Source: Subsaxibacter sp. CAU 1640
GTDB taxonomy: Bacteria; Bacteroidota; Bacteroidia; Flavobacteriales; Flavobacteriaceae
Assembly: GCF_023156585.1 (NCBI RefSeq)
Contig: NZ_JALNMI010000001.1
Location: 991,623 to 1,055,622, forward strand
Direction of reading: 5' to 3'
DNA: 64,000 bases
Made by a program: the position numbers and the translations under genes. This document shows, piece by piece, positions 39,412-47,803 of the stretch. How positions within the stretch are numbered: the stretch's first letter is position 1; every line of letters begins with the position of its first letter. The notes beneath the pieces are model-generated. The model was not told the origin of the DNA and searched no databases. It saw only the letters and a program-made list of their open reading frames with translations.

Positions 39412-40227
39412 ATGTCAATTATTATGAAAGATCTAAACAAAACAAAGAACAATGCATCAATTGAGGATAAAGTTAGGGAATCTGACAAAAAACATGATGC
39501 AAATGTAAAGAGCAATTCATCACTCTATTTTCAAATAGGATTGATATTATGTTTGCTGGCAACTTATGGGCTTTTTGAAATGAAGTTTAAGAAGACGATT
39601 TTCAATTATGGTACCGAGAAGCTGGTTGATGATGAGGTAGAGTTTTATCTTCCGAATATTGAGGTAAAATCAGAACCTGTGCCTCAAGAAGTTCAACAAC
39701 AAAAACCATTGGCTGTATTAATTACAAAGACACCAATTATAAAGGATAATGATTTTGTAATCAAAGATCCTATAAAAAAAATTGAGGTGCCAGACACATT
39801 TGTTCCCGACCCTGTTCCTGTAGTTAATGATCCTACTCCATCAAAAACTGAAGAACCATTACCTGCAACGCCATTCAATATGAAAGATGTAGAGCGAGTG
39901 CCAGTTTTCCCTGGATGTGAATCGGCTAAAAATAATGCAGAACGTATGGCGTGTATGTCCGAAAAGTTGGCCCAACTTATTCAAAAAAAGTTCAACACAG
40001 ATTTGGCCACTGAATTAGGATTGTCTGGAGTTCAAAGAATTTATGTGCAATTCAAGATTGACGATAAAGGAAACGTGACCGATATCAAAACAAGATCGCC
40101 ATACTCTCAATTGGAAAAAGAGGCAGAGCGCGTGGTGAATAAAATTCCTGTGATGACCCCAGGAATGCAACGTAACACACCAGTTTCTGTTATCTACAAT
40201 TTACCAATTGTATTTCAGGTACATTAA
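39412..40227 (+). CDS. TonB-family energy transducer (copy 2)
   Basis: 271 residues with the same plan as copy 1: charged N-terminus, one membrane helix (about 40-56), a Pro/Val/Asp-rich linker and a TonB C-terminal domain starting VPVFPGCE and ending LPIVFQVH. The linker lacks the nine-proline run. A second ATG four codons in (39424) is an equally good start. The sequences NKKFNVDLASELGLSG in copy 1 and QKKFNTDLATELGLSG here show a clear tandem duplication. Which receptors each copy serves is unknown. Confidence 0.9.
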   Translation: MSIIMKDLNKTKNNASIEDKVRESDKKHDANVKSNSSLYFQIGLILCLLATYGLFEMKFKKTIFNYGTEKLVDDEVEFYLPNIEVKSEPVPQEVQQQKPLAVLITKTPIIKDNDFVIKDPIKKIEVPDTFVPDPVPVVNDPTPSKTEEPLPATPFNMKDVERVPVFPGCESAKNNAERMACMSEKLAQLIQKKFNTDLATELGLSGVQRIYVQFKIDDKGNVTDIKTRSPYSQLEKEAERVVNKIPVMTPGMQRNTPVSVIYNLPIVFQVH

Positions 40228-40251
40228 ACTTTTAAATACAGTAAAACTACT

Positions 40252-40284
40252 AAACCGTTATCAGGCTATGATAACGGTTTTTTT
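40252..40284 (+). terminator. Intrinsic terminator after TonB copy 2
   Basis: AAACCGTTATCA pairs perfectly with TGATAACGGTTT around the loop GGCTA, followed by T4 and an A-rich region. Confidence 0.9.
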
Positions 40285-40341
40285 AGTCTCTGTTGTGAAA
40301 AAAATAGTATCTTTCGCCAGCTAAAAAGGTTGCAACGTCAT

Positions 40342-42453
40342 ATGAAGAAATTCTTCCTATTCTTTTTTTTGTGTCTTCAAATAAATGTGTTTTCCCAAAA
40401 CATATCAGTTTATGAAAAACCACCAGTTTTTCCTGAATGTGAATCTGAAGATTTTGAAAATCTAAAGGCCTGCTTCAACAATAAACTAAATCAATTCATT
40501 TTTGAGAATTTTGAAGTGCCTCAAATCGTCTCCGATGATAATTATAAAGGCGATGTCAAAGTACTTTTTGAAGTTGATAAGGAAGGCAAAATTGCCGTCA
40601 TTTATGTTGATGCAGTCTATGATGAATTGAAAGAAGAAACCAGAAAAGTTTTTGGTGAACTCCCGAAGGTTGAACCAGCCATATATAACGGAAAGCCAAC
40701 GTATGTTCAGTATTCCATAGGTATTAAAATTCCCTTGGTCAATCCTGAAATTATCAAGAATGAAGCGGAGATGCAAGCAGAAAAACTGCAAAAACAGGAG
40801 TTTGACTTGAATGAAACTGTTTCCGCTGAATATGATAGCATCAATAAAAGTATAGTTAAATACGAAGGCTTTGAATATTCAAGTCAATTAAATATTCCGT
40901 TTACGCATCATTACTATGCGCGATTCGATGGCAATATGAATGGTTTGGGAACCAACAGTCATACGGCTGCAAAACCTTTTGTATATGATGAGGTAGCTCC
41001 CTACTATGATTTTGAAGCCGAAAAAAAGGCCTTAATCAAAGGAACCGATGAGTGGTGGTCTAGAAAACTTTGGAATGAACATTTGGTGCAAGTGCAAGGC
41101 AAGGATTTCTGGTTTACCATCGACCCCATTTTCGATTTGCAGGTAGGAAAGGATACCGAAGCCGATTTCAGTTCTACCTATAACAACACTCGTGGAATTT
41201 ATGTTCAAGGAGGTCTTGGTAAAAAATTCAATTTCTCGACTTCCGTTTATGAAAGTCAAGGTCGTTTTGCTCAATATTATAATGCCTATGCTTACAGTTT
41301 AAGAACAGAGAGCGATCCCGCAATTGTACCAGGTAGAGGTGTTGCCAAAGCATTTAAAAGCAATGGTTTCGATTATCCTGTAGCTGAAGGATACTTGTCC
41401 TACGCACCTGCAAAATTTGTGAATATTCAATTTGGCCACGGCAAGAACTTCATAGGTGATGGTTATCGTTCCTTACTGCAAAGTGATGTTGCCAGCCCGT
41501 ATCCTTTCATTAAGCTCAACACCAAATTCTGGAAGATAAAATATACCAACACTTGGACCTCTTTAAGGGATGTAAGAGCAGAAGTAACGGAAGATGGCGC
41601 ATTCAAAACCAAATATATCGCTAATCATTACTTGAGTTGGAATGTATCCAAACGTTTGAATATAGGATTGTTTGAATCTGTAATGTGGACTAACAACAAC
41701 GATAGAGGTTTTGATTTGAATTATTTGAATCCTATCATTTTCTACAGAGCTATTGAGTTTGAAACTGGTCAGGATGCAGGAAACGCTATTTTGGGTGCGT
41801 CAGCCAAATATAAATGGAACAATAAAATCAATCTTTATGGGCAGTTTATTTTGGATGAATTTTCTCTGGATGCCATAAAAGGAGGAAATAAAAGCTGGAA
41901 AAATAAATATGGTTATCAACTAGGAGTTAAATATTTCGATGCCTTCAAAATTGATAATTTGATGCTTCAGGTTGAATACAATCAAGTACGACCATATACG
42001 TATTCTCACAACACGGTTGTTCTTAATTATGGTCACAATAATCAGCCGATGGCACATCTTTGGGGTGCAAATTTCAGGGAGCTCATTTTAATAGGTAGAT
42101 ATGATTATAGACGTTGGTTTGCCGATGCCAAATTCATTTTTGGTACACGCGGTCTTGATTTCAATACGGCTGAAGATTCTTTCAGTTATGGTGGTGACAT
42201 CTATGAAAATTACAACAATCGACCGTTTGATACTGGTGTTAAAATTGGTCAAGGTAATAAAACCAAAACATTTTATGCAGAGCTTCAAGGAGGTTATGTT
42301 GTTAACCCTGTTAGTCACTTAAAACTTTTTACAAATGTTAGCTTTAGGAACTTCAACCCAGAAGCCGAAACACCTACAGCTTTCAAAAGCAATACGGTTT
42401 GGTTTACGCTTGGAGTGAGAACCGATTTGTTCAATTGGTACATAGATAATTAA
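40342..42453 (+). CDS. remB: RemB-like gliding motility outer-membrane protein
   Basis: 703 residues from ATG at 40342 with a signal peptide (MKKFFLFFFLCLQINVFS). Residues about 25-135 form a TonB-C-like domain (PPVFPECES...VLFEVDKEGKIAVI). The rest, to the C-terminal WFTLGVRTDLFNWYIDN, looks like an outer-membrane barrel of capsule-assembly type. In Flavobacterium johnsoniae, RemB is a mobile surface protein of about this length encoded a few genes after sprA; that synteny plus size is the basis for the name. Its exact role in surface movement is not settled. It has its own unit between two terminator/promoter regions. Confidence 0.8.
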   Translation: MKKFFLFFFLCLQINVFSQNISVYEKPPVFPECESEDFENLKACFNNKLNQFIFENFEVPQIVSDDNYKGDVKVLFEVDKEGKIAVIYVDAVYDELKEETRKVFGELPKVEPAIYNGKPTYVQYSIGIKIPLVNPEIIKNEAEMQAEKLQKQEFDLNETVSAEYDSINKSIVKYEGFEYSSQLNIPFTHHYYARFDGNMNGLGTNSHTAAKPFVYDEVAPYYDFEAEKKALIKGTDEWWSRKLWNEHLVQVQGKDFWFTIDPIFDLQVGKDTEADFSSTYNNTRGIYVQGGLGKKFNFSTSVYESQGRFAQYYNAYAYSLRTESDPAIVPGRGVAKAFKSNGFDYPVAEGYLSYAPAKFVNIQFGHGKNFIGDGYRSLLQSDVASPYPFIKLNTKFWKIKYTNTWTSLRDVRAEVTEDGAFKTKYIANHYLSWNVSKRLNIGLFESVMWTNNNDRGFDLNYLNPIIFYRAIEFETGQDAGNAILGASAKYKWNNKINLYGQFILDEFSLDAIKGGNKSWKNKYGYQLGVKYFDAFKIDNLMLQVEYNQVRPYTYSHNTVVLNYGHNNQPMAHLWGANFRELILIGRYDYRRWFADAKFIFGTRGLDFNTAEDSFSYGGDIYENYNNRPFDTGVKIGQGNKTKTFYAELQGGYVVNPVSHLKLFTNVSFRNFNPEAETPTAFKSNTVWFTLGVRTDLFNWYIDN

Positions 42454-42465
42454 TCATCTTTAGCA

Positions 42466-42496
42466 TTGTTCAAAAGCAATTTTCAAAGTATCTTTG
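42466..42496 (+). promoter_or_regulatory. Promoter of the ctaB-cox operon
   Basis: TTG at 42466-42468, a 20-bp spacer, then TATCTTTG at 42489-42496, a full match to TAnnTTTG. The TTG start of ctaB lies 34 bases downstream. Confidence 0.7.
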
Positions 42497-42529
42497 CACT
42501 CGCATTGTAAAGCGTAAAATCAAAGCCTT

Positions 42530-43432
42530 TTGAGCACAACAGATTCTACTATCAAAACATCATCTATAGTTTCTGATTTTAAGGAGATTACGAAAATGGG
42601 ACTCTCGTTGAGTGTTGTATTCTCCGCAATCGCTGGCTATCTTTTGGGAGCAGAGACCGTTGATTTTGGAGCGCTTCTTCTTTTGTGTTTTGGAGGTTAT
42701 TTTATGGTAGGAGCTTCAAATGCATACAATCAAATTATTGAAAAAGATTTGGATGCGTTGATGGATAGAACCAAAAACAGACCTATTCCATCTGGAAGAA
42801 TGTCTGTCAATGCTGCCTTCGCCATCGCTGTGGCTTTTACGTTACTAGGAATTGCCACACTGTACGTCATCAACCCGAGAACGGCAATGTATGGAGCGAT
42901 TTCCATTTTTTTATACACTTGTGTTTATACGCCTTTAAAGACCAAAACGCCTTTGGCTGTTTTTGCTGGTGCCATTCCAGGTGCCATTCCTTTTATGCTG
43001 GGTTGGGTTGCCGCACGAAATGATTTTGGCATCGAGCCAGGCACGTTATTCGCTATTCAGTTTTTTTGGCAGTTTCCTCATTTTTGGGCCATTGGTTGGT
43101 TTCTGTTCGAAGATTACCAAAAAGGCGGTTTTTTTATGCTTCCTACAGGTAAGCGTGATAAAGGAACAGCAGTGCAAATCATTCTTTATACTATTTGGAC
43201 AACTTTAGTTTCATTGATACCAATCTTTGGATTTACTGGAGATTTAAAGCTTTCAGTTGTTGGTGCTCTTATCGTTTTGTCGCTTGGAATCGTGATGTTG
43301 TATTATGCTATTCGATTGTTCAAAACCAGAACTGCAAAAGCTGCTAAACAGTTGATGTTGGCAAGCGTGTTGTACATTACTTTATTGCAAATAGTTTATG
43401 TTGCAGATAAATTTATCAGATTATGGATTTAA
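42530..43432 (+). CDS. ctaB: Protoheme IX farnesyltransferase (heme O synthase)
   Basis: 300 residues, UbiA prenyltransferase family, with about nine membrane helices. The two Asp-rich signatures are present: NQIIEKDLDALMDRTKNRPI and the second loop around EDYQKGGFFMLPTGKRDKG. It attaches a farnesyl group to heme b to make heme O for the oxidase. The start is TTG (TTGAGCACA), required to include the usual cytoplasmic N-terminus. It overlaps the next gene by ten bases. Gene ctaA (heme A synthase) is not in the window. Confidence 0.95.
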   Translation: MSTTDSTIKTSSIVSDFKEITKMGLSLSVVFSAIAGYLLGAETVDFGALLLLCFGGYFMVGASNAYNQIIEKDLDALMDRTKNRPIPSGRMSVNAAFAIAVAFTLLGIATLYVINPRTAMYGAISIFLYTCVYTPLKTKTPLAVFAGAIPGAIPFMLGWVAARNDFGIEPGTLFAIQFFWQFPHFWAIGWFLFEDYQKGGFFMLPTGKRDKGTAVQIILYTIWTTLVSLIPIFGFTGDLKLSVVGALIVLSLGIVMLYYAIRLFKTRTAKAAKQLMLASVLYITLLQIVYVADKFIRLWI

Positions 43433-44004
43433 CGGAAGGAACGATAGAAGAGAAAAATAGCAGGGCAAAAAAAATGATGCTCTGGTTTGGCATTGTCTCT
43501 TTGATAATGTCTTTTATGGGATGGACTAGTGCGTTTATTGTAAGCAGCAGTCGTGAAGATTGGTTGAAAGACTTTCAATTGCCAAACGCATTTATCATTA
43601 GTACAGTATTTATTGTCATTAGTAGTATAACGTTTGTTTTGGCTAAAAGAGCCTTAAAATCAAATAACAGGCAAATGACAACTATTTGGTTGATGGCGAC
43701 TTTGATTTTGGGAATAGCATTTATTTACAATCAATTTTTGGGTTTTCAGGAAATCATCGATTTGGGCTATAATTTTACAGGGCCAACAAGTAATGTGACA
43801 ATGTCGTACATATATTTGATAGCGATGGTACATATTTTACACGTCATTGCTGGTATGATCTGTCTTTTGGTAGTAATTTATAATCATTTTAAACAGAAGT
43901 ATAACGCAACCAATATGCTTGGTTTTGAACTTGCAGCAACATTTTGGCATTTTATTGATGTGCTGTGGATTTATCTCTTTTTGTTTTTATATTTCGTGAG
44001 ATAA
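43423..44004 (+). CDS. Heme-copper oxidase subunit III, short form
   Basis: 193 residues with five membrane helices. Subunit III features are seen in LGIAFIYNQFLGFQEI and the C-terminal ELAATFWHFIDVLWIYLFLFLYF. ATG at 43423 lies inside the end of ctaB (ten-base overlap). Two subunit III genes in tandem are usual in Bacteroidota aa3 clusters; this one is the five-helix core. Which copy, or both, is present in the mature enzyme is not determined by sequence. Confidence 0.9.
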   Translation: MDLTEGTIEEKNSRAKKMMLWFGIVSLIMSFMGWTSAFIVSSSREDWLKDFQLPNAFIISTVFIVISSITFVLAKRALKSNNRQMTTIWLMATLILGIAFIYNQFLGFQEIIDLGYNFTGPTSNVTMSYIYLIAMVHILHVIAGMICLLVVIYNHFKQKYNATNMLGFELAATFWHFIDVLWIYLFLFLYFVR

Positions 44005-44014
44005 ATAAATTGAT

Positions 44015-44022
44015 TATTTTTG
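44015..44022 (+). promoter_or_regulatory. Possible internal promoter (-7 element)
   Basis: TATTTTTG matches TAnnTTTG and lies 38 bp before the ATG of the second subunit III gene. The -33 region has only TTTC. Confidence 0.35.
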
Positions 44023-44060
44023 TGCAACTTTTAATACTTTCTTAACACTAATCGCTAAAT

Positions 44061-45041
44061 ATGGATACTACAGTTGTAAATACTGATGCGAGAGAAAAAG
44101 TTTGGGGCGGAGGGAACCAACCTCTTAAGGCAAGCTATGGTAAAATGATGATGTGGTTCTTTATCGTTTCCGACGCATTGACATTTTCTGGCTTTTTAGC
44201 AGCCTACGGATTTTCAAGATTCAAATTTATAGAATCTTGGCCTATTGCCGATGAGGTGTTTACACACGTTCCGTTCTTACATGGGCAAGAACATCCGATG
44301 ATTTATGTAGCATTTATGACATTTATCCTTATTATGTCCTCTGTAACGATGGTATTGGCTGTAGATGCAGGTCATCATATGAATAAGGCGAAAGTCACTC
44401 TTTATATGTTCTTGACGATTATTGGAGGTGCAATTTTTGTGGGCTCACAAGCCTGGGAGTGGGCGACTTTTATTAAAGGAGATCATGGAGCTGTACAGAC
44501 TAAAGGAGGAAACATTTTGCAATTTGTAGATGCAGAAGGCCATCGAGTAAAGTTGGCTGATTTTGTGACTGCAGGAACTCATGAAAGAGTGCAGCAAGAA
44601 CGTAAAAATGGATTGTGGTTTGTAAGTGAAGGCAGCTTACCTACCTACACTATGGATGAAGTTATTGCCGGTTTTGAAGCAAATCCTAATTTATCAATTC
44701 GCACACAATTGCTTGACGAACATGGACATAAGACCATTTTGCCTCGAGAAGAAGCTTTGAAACAATTAAAAACCAATGGAAAGAAAGTGGTGGAAGGAGC
44801 AAACTTGCATTCCAATGAATACGGTTCACCACTATTTGCTGACTTCTTCTTTTTCATTACAGGATTCCACGGATTTCACGTATTCTCGGGAGTTGTTATC
44901 AATATCATTATCTTCTTCAATGTAATTTTAGGAACGTATGAAAGAAGAGGCAGTTACGAAATGGTGGAGAAAGTAGGGTTATACTGGCACTTTGTAGATT
45001 TGGTTTGGGTATTTGTATTTACCTTCTTCTATTTGGTTTAA
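44061..45041 (+). CDS. Heme-copper oxidase subunit III, long form with soluble insert
   Basis: 326 residues. Membrane helices flank a soluble insert (about 137-254) that is Lys/Glu-rich and includes DAEGHRVKLADFVTAGTHERV. The subunit III core resumes with FFFFITGFHGFHVFSGVV and ends YWHFVDLVWVFVFTFFYLV. The insert makes it about 120 residues longer than the short copy and places a domain outside the membrane between two helices. Subunit III stabilises the O2-reducing core and its proton uptake. It is 19 bases before the subunit IV gene. Confidence 0.92.
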   Translation: MDTTVVNTDAREKVWGGGNQPLKASYGKMMMWFFIVSDALTFSGFLAAYGFSRFKFIESWPIADEVFTHVPFLHGQEHPMIYVAFMTFILIMSSVTMVLAVDAGHHMNKAKVTLYMFLTIIGGAIFVGSQAWEWATFIKGDHGAVQTKGGNILQFVDAEGHRVKLADFVTAGTHERVQQERKNGLWFVSEGSLPTYTMDEVIAGFEANPNLSIRTQLLDEHGHKTILPREEALKQLKTNGKKVVEGANLHSNEYGSPLFADFFFFITGFHGFHVFSGVVINIIIFFNVILGTYERRGSYEMVEKVGLYWHFVDLVWVFVFTFFYLV

Positions 45042-45062
45042 TTAGAAAATTAAAGTATTAAA

Positions 45063-45443
45063 ATGGCACACGCACATAAACTATCAATATTAAGAGGAAC
45101 TGTAAAATTTAAAAGTAATACACAGAAAATTTGGGGTGTATTAATTTTGTTGAGTATCATTACAGCTGTCGAGGTAGCACTTGGTATTTATAAGCCAGAA
45201 GCGTTGAAAACACACTTCATTGGGATGAAACTTCTAAACTGGATTTTCATTATTCTTACAATAGTTAAAGCCTACTATATCACATGGGATTTCATGCACA
45301 TGAGGGATGAAACTCCAGCCTTGAGACGTGTTGTGGTTTGGACAGCGGTGTTTTTGATCTGTTATCTTGTCTTTATTCTTTTGCAAGAAGGAGGATATAT
45401 AGAATCCGTTTACAAAAATGGTTTTGTGAAGCGCGATTTCTAA
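45063..45443 (+). CDS. Cytochrome c oxidase subunit IV
   Basis: 126 residues with three membrane helices (about 22-40, 55-75, 85-110). HMRDETPALRRVVVWT between helices two and three fits the prokaryotic subunit IV family (CtaF/CyoD type). This small subunit helps assemble the oxidase. A terminator and a new promoter follow directly, so the oxidase structural genes form one unit and the assembly genes another. Confidence 0.88.
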   Translation: MAHAHKLSILRGTVKFKSNTQKIWGVLILLSIITAVEVALGIYKPEALKTHFIGMKLLNWIFIILTIVKAYYITWDFMHMRDETPALRRVVVWTAVFLICYLVFILLQEGGYIESVYKNGFVKRDF

Positions 45444-45468
45444 AATCATTGTAAGTTAAAAACATTTT

Positions 45469-45497
45469 AAAAGGCGGTTATTTAAACCGTCTTTTTT
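45469..45497 (+). terminator. Intrinsic terminator after subunit IV
   Basis: AAAAGGCGGTT pairs with AACCGTCTTTT (one G-T pair), followed by T6. Its T-tract runs straight into the TATTTTTG element of the next promoter. Confidence 0.8.
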
Positions 45498-45504
45498 ATT
45501 TTTG
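45497..45504 (+). promoter_or_regulatory. -7 element of the Sco-DUF420 operon promoter
   Basis: TATTTTTG matches TAnnTTTG and begins at the end of the terminator T-tract. The ATG is five bases after the element, which predicts a leaderless transcript. Confidence 0.5.
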
Positions 45505-45508
45505 CACT

Positions 45509-46237
45509 ATGGAAAAAAGGAAGGGCAAACACAATATTATTCTAGGAATTCTGTTCTTCCTTCCGGTCATTTTTCTATTATTTTTATACCCGGCCCAACA
45601 TCATTATAATGCTTTGGATATTGTTAAAAGCAATATCATTGATCTTAATAATTTCCAGTCTTCTACAGGTGAAAAAATACTTTTAGAGGAGCATATTACA
45701 GTACTTGGTTTTCTGGGTAAAGAACCAATGGAACAGGTAATTTCCGCTTCGAATATAAAAGAACTGATATACGATAAATTTAAAGGTTTCAAAAAATTTC
45801 AAGTTGTAATGGTGGCTCCGTTTGGTTCAGAAGAACAAACAGAATTATTGAAAAAGGAAATCATTTCTTATGATGAATTGGATTATTGGCATTTTCTTTT
45901 TGCAGAAGAAGATGATATAATATCATTGTATAACAGTCTTCAAAGTACCACGAAACTTGATGAGTCATTGGCTACACAACAAATCTTCATTGTTGACAAA
46001 GAATTAAATCAGCGTGGTCGTTTAGATGACCGTTCTGATAATGAGTTGGCAAAGAATAAACCAGTTTATCCGTTGATTTCATACAATTGTATCGAAGTTG
46101 CAGAAATCAAAAACAAAATGAGTGAAGACATGCGAATTTTGTTCACTGAATATAGGCAAAAACGAAAAGGGAAATTTGACTCCACTGCAAGGCGAGCCGA
46201 AGATTTAAAAAGTACACATGGAGAACAAGAAAACTAA
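45509..46237 (+). CDS. Membrane-anchored Sco/thioredoxin-like protein without copper ligands
   Basis: 242 residues, one N-terminal membrane anchor (about 9-27). The soluble part follows the order of the Sco protein encoded next: ITVLGFLG (63-70) in place of YIVEFFFT, KGFKKFQVVMVAPFG for KGIQNFGVASFTINP, WHFLFAEEDDIISL (127-140) for WHLMTGDQEQIYKL, and QQIFIVDKELNQRGRLD for GNFALIDKNGFIRSRKD. The CxxxC motif and copper-binding His of Sco are missing; the only Cys is C193. Relationship to Sco is my inference from this pattern. It overlaps the Sco gene by 20 bases, so it is probably an assembly partner. Confidence 0.65.
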   Translation: MEKRKGKHNIILGILFFLPVIFLLFLYPAQHHYNALDIVKSNIIDLNNFQSSTGEKILLEEHITVLGFLGKEPMEQVISASNIKELIYDKFKGFKKFQVVMVAPFGSEEQTELLKKEIISYDELDYWHFLFAEEDDIISLYNSLQSTTKLDESLATQQIFIVDKELNQRGRLDDRSDNELAKNKPVYPLISYNCIEVAEIKNKMSEDMRILFTEYRQKRKGKFDSTARRAEDLKSTHGEQEN

Positions 46238-46967
46238 TTATTCTTACATAGGCATAGCGTTTATCATCTTGGTATTCGGAATTATTTTTGTGCCCAAAAT
46301 CGTAGATCGAATGTCTAATCAATCTGTTGTTGAAAATGATAGATTGAATATCAATGATGATACCACATCTGAACCAAATAAAGATTTAGCATTCATCCAA
46401 ATCAACGGTGAAGCAAAAAAGGTACCTACGTTTAGTTTTACAAACCAAAATGGTCAGACAATTACGAACAAGGACTATGAAGGTAAGGTTTATATTGTAG
46501 AGTTCTTTTTTACAACTTGCCCGACCATTTGCCCGAGAATGAGTTCCAATTTGGTGCAAATACAAGATTCATTCAAAGGAATACAAAATTTTGGTGTAGC
46601 ATCGTTTACAATCAATCCAGCACATGATACTCCTGAAGTTTTGAAAGCTTATGCCGAACAATATGGAATGACAAATCCCAATTGGCACTTGATGACAGGA
46701 GACCAAGAGCAAATTTATAAATTGGCAAACGAAGGATTCAATCTTTATACGGCTGAAGATGGTGAGGTAGAAGGTGGTTTTGAACATTCTGGCAATTTTG
46801 CACTGATTGATAAAAACGGATTCATCCGATCAAGAAAGGACGTGTCTGGAAATCCTATGATTTATTATAACGGAATTATCTCGGAAAGAGAGCAAATGGA
46901 CGAAGACGGTCAATCTCAAGAGATTTCCATTTTGAAAGAAGACATTGCTAAACTATTGAAAGAATAA
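46218..46967 (+). CDS. Sco1/SenC copper chaperone for cytochrome oxidase
   Basis: 249 residues with an N-terminal membrane anchor (about 7-27) and a thioredoxin-fold domain. Copper ligands are all present: C101PTIC105 and H190 in GFEHSGNF. Sco proteins deliver copper to, or reduce, the CuA site of subunit II. The ATG lies within the end of the previous gene; the stop overlaps the start of DUF420 (TAATG). The next gene starts at once, so these are translationally coupled. Confidence 0.95.
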   Translation: MENKKTNYSYIGIAFIILVFGIIFVPKIVDRMSNQSVVENDRLNINDDTTSEPNKDLAFIQINGEAKKVPTFSFTNQNGQTITNKDYEGKVYIVEFFFTTCPTICPRMSSNLVQIQDSFKGIQNFGVASFTINPAHDTPEVLKAYAEQYGMTNPNWHLMTGDQEQIYKLANEGFNLYTAEDGEVEGGFEHSGNFALIDKNGFIRSRKDVSGNPMIYYNGIISEREQMDEDGQSQEISILKEDIAKLLKE

Positions 46968-47512
46968 TGAATAAATCAGATTTACAAACTGAACGTAAAT
47001 ATAATAAATGGATCGTCATATTGTCTGTGGCAATTCCTTTGGCTGTTGCAGCATTATTTGGTGTCAATTTGAGGAAGATGGGATTTGATGTAGAACCACT
47101 TACTTTTTTACCACCTATTTACGCAACCATTAATGGATTAACAGCTGTTATTCTGATAGTTGCATTTTGGGCTATAAAAAACAAGAAAATAGTTCTTCAT
47201 GAAAACTTAATGACAACAGCAATAGGATGTTCAGTGGTTTTTTTGGTAATGTATGTCGCATACCATATGACAAGCGACTCTACTCCTTATGGAGGTGAAG
47301 GAATTATCAGATATGTATATTACTTTGTACTGATTACTCATATTTTATTGTCCATTGTCATCATTCCATTTGTGTTGATTACTTATGTGAGAGCAATTAC
47401 AAACAACTTTGAACGTCACAAAAAAATAGCACGAATTACCTTCCCATTGTGGTTATATGTTGCCATTACAGGTGTTGTGGTGTATTTGATGATTTCACCT
47501 TATTATGCTTAA
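46967..47512 (+). CDS. DUF420 membrane protein (CtaM-like)
   Basis: 181 residues with about five membrane helices. The sequence PLTFLPPIYATINGLTAV and HENLMTTAIGCSVVFLVMYVAYHM match DUF420, whose Gram-positive member CtaM is needed for heme-copper oxidase activity. Conserved His residues in helices fit a heme- or copper-related assembly role. Start and stop both overlap neighbours (TAATG with Sco; eight bases with the next gene). Confidence 0.88.
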   Translation: MNKSDLQTERKYNKWIVILSVAIPLAVAALFGVNLRKMGFDVEPLTFLPPIYATINGLTAVILIVAFWAIKNKKIVLHENLMTTAIGCSVVFLVMYVAYHMTSDSTPYGGEGIIRYVYYFVLITHILLSIVIIPFVLITYVRAITNNFERHKKIARITFPLWLYVAITGVVVYLMISPYYA

Positions 47513-47735
47513 ATACAAATCTAAAATATTAATATTCCTATTCTGGCTAATGATGTTTATTGAAGCCAAAGCACAGTGCGCAATGTGTCGAGCGGTGTTG
47601 GAAAGTGAGGAAGGCAAATCTACAGCAGAAGGTGTAAATAATGGAATAATTTATTTGATGTCCTTTCCTTATATTTTGGTAGGAGGTTTAGGTTTTTTGA
47701 TCTATTGGAAATACTTCAGGACAAAAAAGGTATAG
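47505..47735 (+). CDS. Small CxxC membrane protein of the oxidase cluster
   Basis: 76 residues: an N-terminal hydrophobic segment (signal peptide or anchor, about 7-22), then CAMCRAVLESEE (cysteines separated by two residues), then a second membrane helix (about 47-65) ending YWKYFRTKK. The CxxC would lie in the periplasm. Metal or thiol chemistry in copper delivery is a fair guess from its place after Sco and DUF420, but I know of no experimental evidence. It starts eight bases inside the DUF420 gene. Confidence 0.75.
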   Translation: MLKYKSKILIFLFWLMMFIEAKAQCAMCRAVLESEEGKSTAEGVNNGIIYLMSFPYILVGGLGFLIYWKYFRTKKV

Positions 47736-47803
47736 TTTCCTTTCATTTGCTGTAACAATTCCTCGTTTCAGCAGTCTATATTATAACATTTTAGCTACAA
47801 GAG

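Noticed and set aside
40342..40750. TonB-C-like part of the RemB-like gene as a separate third TonB gene
   Set aside because: It has a signal peptide instead of a membrane anchor and linker, and its frame continues without a break into the barrel.
47505..47735. Small CxxC gene as a frameshifted tail of DUF420
   Set aside because: DUF420 is full length (181 residues) without it, and the small protein has its own ATG and signal-like segment.
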